This document shows, piece by piece, positions 5,041-6,329 of a stretch of DNA of 6,329 nucleotides. Position 1 is the first letter of the stretch; each line of letters begins with the position of its first letter. The position numbers were made by a program, and so were the translations under genes. This stretch comes from Streptomyces rubellomurinus (GTDB lineage Bacteria > Actinomycetota > Actinomycetes > Streptomycetales > Streptomycetaceae): assembly GCF_000961885.1 (NCBI RefSeq), contig NZ_JZKH01000170.1, positions 1 through 6,329 on the forward strand, given 5' to 3'. Under the pieces are notes generated by a model. That model saw only the letters and a list, made by a program, of their open reading frames with translations, was not told the origin of the DNA and made no database searches.

Positions 5041-5091
5041 CCCGCGCGCCCTGCCACACTACGGGGGCTGTCGTGGAGTCTGGGGTCCGTT

Positions 5092-6329
5092 GTGAGCGCC
5101 GAGGAACAGAACGACTACGGGTACGGCCTCGACTTCGGGGGCCCGTCCGGTAGTACGGCCGAAGGGTCCGCCGCGGGCCCCGGCGGTGCCGCCCACGCCC
5201 CCGGCGCCGCAGCCGGTCCGGGCGCCGGACACGTCCCCGACCAGGCCGGGATGCCCGACCGCGAGTCGCTGTCCGCCGCTCCGCTGCCGCCGGGCCGGGT
5301 GCCCGGCCAGGCCCCGGCCGGGCGCGGCGGCGTCGCCCCCGAGGCCTTCGTCGGCGGCGGCCGCCCCGTCCGCCCCACCGTGCCCGCCCCCGCCGACCCG
5401 GTGGACGGCGAGCGCCCGCCCGCCGACGCCGAGTTGACCGCCCGGGTCCGGGCCGGCGACGACACCGCGTACGAGGAGATCTACCGCCGGCACGCCGACT
5501 CGGTGCGCCGCTACGCGCGCACCTGCTGCCGGGACAGCTTCACCGCCGAGGACCTGGCCGGCGAGGTCTTCGCCCGCACCCTGCAGGCCCTCAGGGCGGG
5601 CAAGGGGCCGGACTTCGCCGTCCGCGCCTACCTGCTGACCGCCGTGCGCAACGTCGCCGCCGCCTGGCACCGCAGCGAGCGGCGCGAACAACTCGTCGAC
5701 GACTTCTCGGTGTTCGCGCAGACCTCGGCCGCCGTCGCCGAGTTCGACCTGGCCGACCCCGGCGCCGACGCCTGGGCGATGGCCATGGCCGACCAGCGCA
5801 TGGTGATGCAGGCCTACGCCGAACTCCCCGAGGACGACCGGGTGGTGCTCTGGCACACCGAGGTCGAGCGGGAGTCCCCGAAGACCGTCGCCGTGATGCT
5901 CGGCAAGACCGCCAACGCGACCGCCGTCCAGGCCCACCGGGCCCGCGACCGGCTCGCCGCCGGCTTCCTGCAGGCCCACGTCTCCGGCAGCCAGGACAGC
6001 TCCTGCGCGTCGTACGCCAACCGGCTCGGGGCGTACGCGCGCGGCTCGTTGCGCAAGCGGGCCTCGGCGGAGGTCGGCCGGCACCTCAAGGAGTGCGACC
6101 GCTGCACCGCGGCCTGCCTCGAACTGACCGAGATCAACACCGGACTGCGCGGGCTGCTGCCCGGCGGCGTGCTGGTCTGGATCGGCGTCGGCGGGGCCGG
6201 CGCGGCCGCGGCCGCCGTGGGCGGGGTCGCGGCGGTCGGCGGCGCGACGGTCGCGGCCGGTGCCGGTACGGCCGGTGCCAGTGCGGCCGGTGGCGGCGCG
6301 GCCGGTGGCGGCGCGGCCTCCGGAAGCGG
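5092..6329 (+). CDS. ECF sigma factor fused to a zinc-finger anti-sigma-like domain and membrane segment (partial, 3' end off-window)
   Basis: A sigma-70 family, ECF-type RNA polymerase subunit with a C-terminal extension; 412 complete codons are visible and no stop is reached. Residues 1-112 are Gly/Ala/Pro-rich and probably disordered. Region 2 spans about 114-205 (ELTARVRAGDDTAYEEIYRR, AEDLAGEVFART, YLLTAVRNVAAAWHRSERR). Region 4 spans about 228-296 (AYAELPEDDRVVLW, then the helix-turn-helix around SPKTVAVMLGKTANATAVQA). A ZAS zinc finger follows: Cys305, His331, Cys335 and Cys338, with HLKECDRC as core, the ligand spacing I recall for RsrA. A hydrophobic Gly/Ala/Val segment at about 358-392 could cross the membrane, then a Gly/Ala repeat linker runs off the edge. 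It recalls ECF groups with fused zinc finger, membrane helix and external carbohydrate-binding domain (ECF52-like, from memory). Start: GTG at 5092 (MSAEEQNDYGYG) is chosen by codon pattern, with only a weak ribosome site; ATG at 4945 or 5251 are alternatives. Confidence 0.87.
   Translation, partial: MSAEEQNDYGYGLDFGGPSGSTAEGSAAGPGGAAHAPGAAAGPGAGHVPDQAGMPDRESLSAAPLPPGRVPGQAPAGRGGVAPEAFVGGGRPVRPTVPAPADPVDGERPPADAELTARVRAGDDTAYEEIYRRHADSVRRYARTCCRDSFTAEDLAGEVFARTLQALRAGKGPDFAVRAYLLTAVRNVAAAWHRSERREQLVDDFSVFAQTSAAVAEFDLADPGADAWAMAMADQRMVMQAYAELPEDDRVVLWHTEVERESPKTVAVMLGKTANATAVQAHRARDRLAAGFLQAHVSGSQDSSCASYANRLGAYARGSLRKRASAEVGRHLKECDRCTAACLELTEINTGLRGLLPGGVLVWIGVGGAGAAAAAVGGVAAVGGATVAAGAGTAGASAAGGGAAGGGAASGS
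6286..6315 (+). repeat. Two tandem 15-bp repeats encoding Ala-Gly linker
   Basis: gccggtggcggcgcg occurs at 6286-6300 and again at 6301-6315, with degenerate gccggtgcc copies just upstream (6255-6290). It encodes AGGGA repeats in the linker after the hydrophobic segment of the sigma factor protein. Copy number may vary between strains. Confidence 0.6.

Larger units (their letters stand above)
4742..5091. other. Intergenic region between the TetR and sigma factor genes
   Basis: 350 bases holding the terminator-like hairpin at 4810-4838, a 6-bp-stem inverted repeat at 4984-5000 (gcgcgc arms) and the palindrome at 5025-5040. The sigma factor promoter should be here. TGCCACACTA (5052-5061) resembles a weak -10, but no good -35 pairs with it. 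GGAAC at 5020-5024 recalls an ECF -35, yet no matching CGTC-like -10 follows at the usual distance. The frame of the sigma gene stays open upstream to an ATG at 4945. Confidence 0.5.

Noticed and set aside
5020..5045. GGAAC as an ECF-type autoregulated -35 before the sigma gene
   Set aside because: No matching -10 (CGTC-like) at 16-17 bases spacing.
5059..6084. 341-codon minus-strand open frame opposite the sigma factor gene
   Set aside because: Gly/Val/Ala-rich shadow with no domain; the plus strand encodes clear sigma regions 2 and 4 and a zinc finger.

Overview
The window is very GC-rich, with a strong G/C preference at third codon positions. Its protein families (SpoIIE-type phosphatase with a PAS domain, TetR regulator, ECF sigma factor with a fused zinc finger) are typical of Actinobacteria. 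The left edge carries what I recognise as the promoter and leader region of a Streptomyces/Kitasatospora-type 16S rRNA operon, read on the minus strand. I therefore infer a member of the Streptomycetaceae; species cannot be told from the window.

Layout, left to right. (1) 1-375: no protein gene; the minus strand holds rRNA promoter candidates and the start of the rRNA precursor leader, and the 16S gene would lie just off the left edge. (2) About 376-1731, minus: a PAS + PP2C/SpoIIE serine phosphatase whose 3' end points straight at the rRNA promoters. (3) 1872-3257, minus: an FAD-dependent NADH dehydrogenase (NDH-2-like), whose only well-placed start codon is a non-standard ATC behind a perfect AGGAGG. 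(4) 3258-3799: a divergent intergenic region of about 540 bp, rich in inverted repeats, with one weak small-gene or small-RNA candidate. (5) 3800-4741, plus: a TetR-family regulator with a long disordered N-terminal extension. (6) 4742-5091: a 350-bp gap with a strong hairpin and a palindrome. (7) 5092 to the right edge, plus, incomplete: an ECF sigma factor fused to its own zinc-finger anti-sigma-like (ZAS) domain and followed by a hydrophobic, probably membrane, segment.

How they may work together is inference. The NDH-2-like enzyme and the TetR regulator are divergent, the usual arrangement for a repressor controlling its neighbour. The sigma factor's zinc-finger ligands have the same spacing as those of the redox-sensing anti-sigma factor RsrA, as I recall it. 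The SpoIIE-type phosphatase belongs to the partner-switching class that controls sigma factors through anti-anti-sigma proteins. A respiratory or redox signalling theme next to an rRNA operon is possible, but nothing in the sequence proves these genes form one system. The best candidates for something new are the single-chain sigma/ZAS/membrane protein, the ATC start of the NDH-2-like gene, and that enzyme's missing conserved glutamate.
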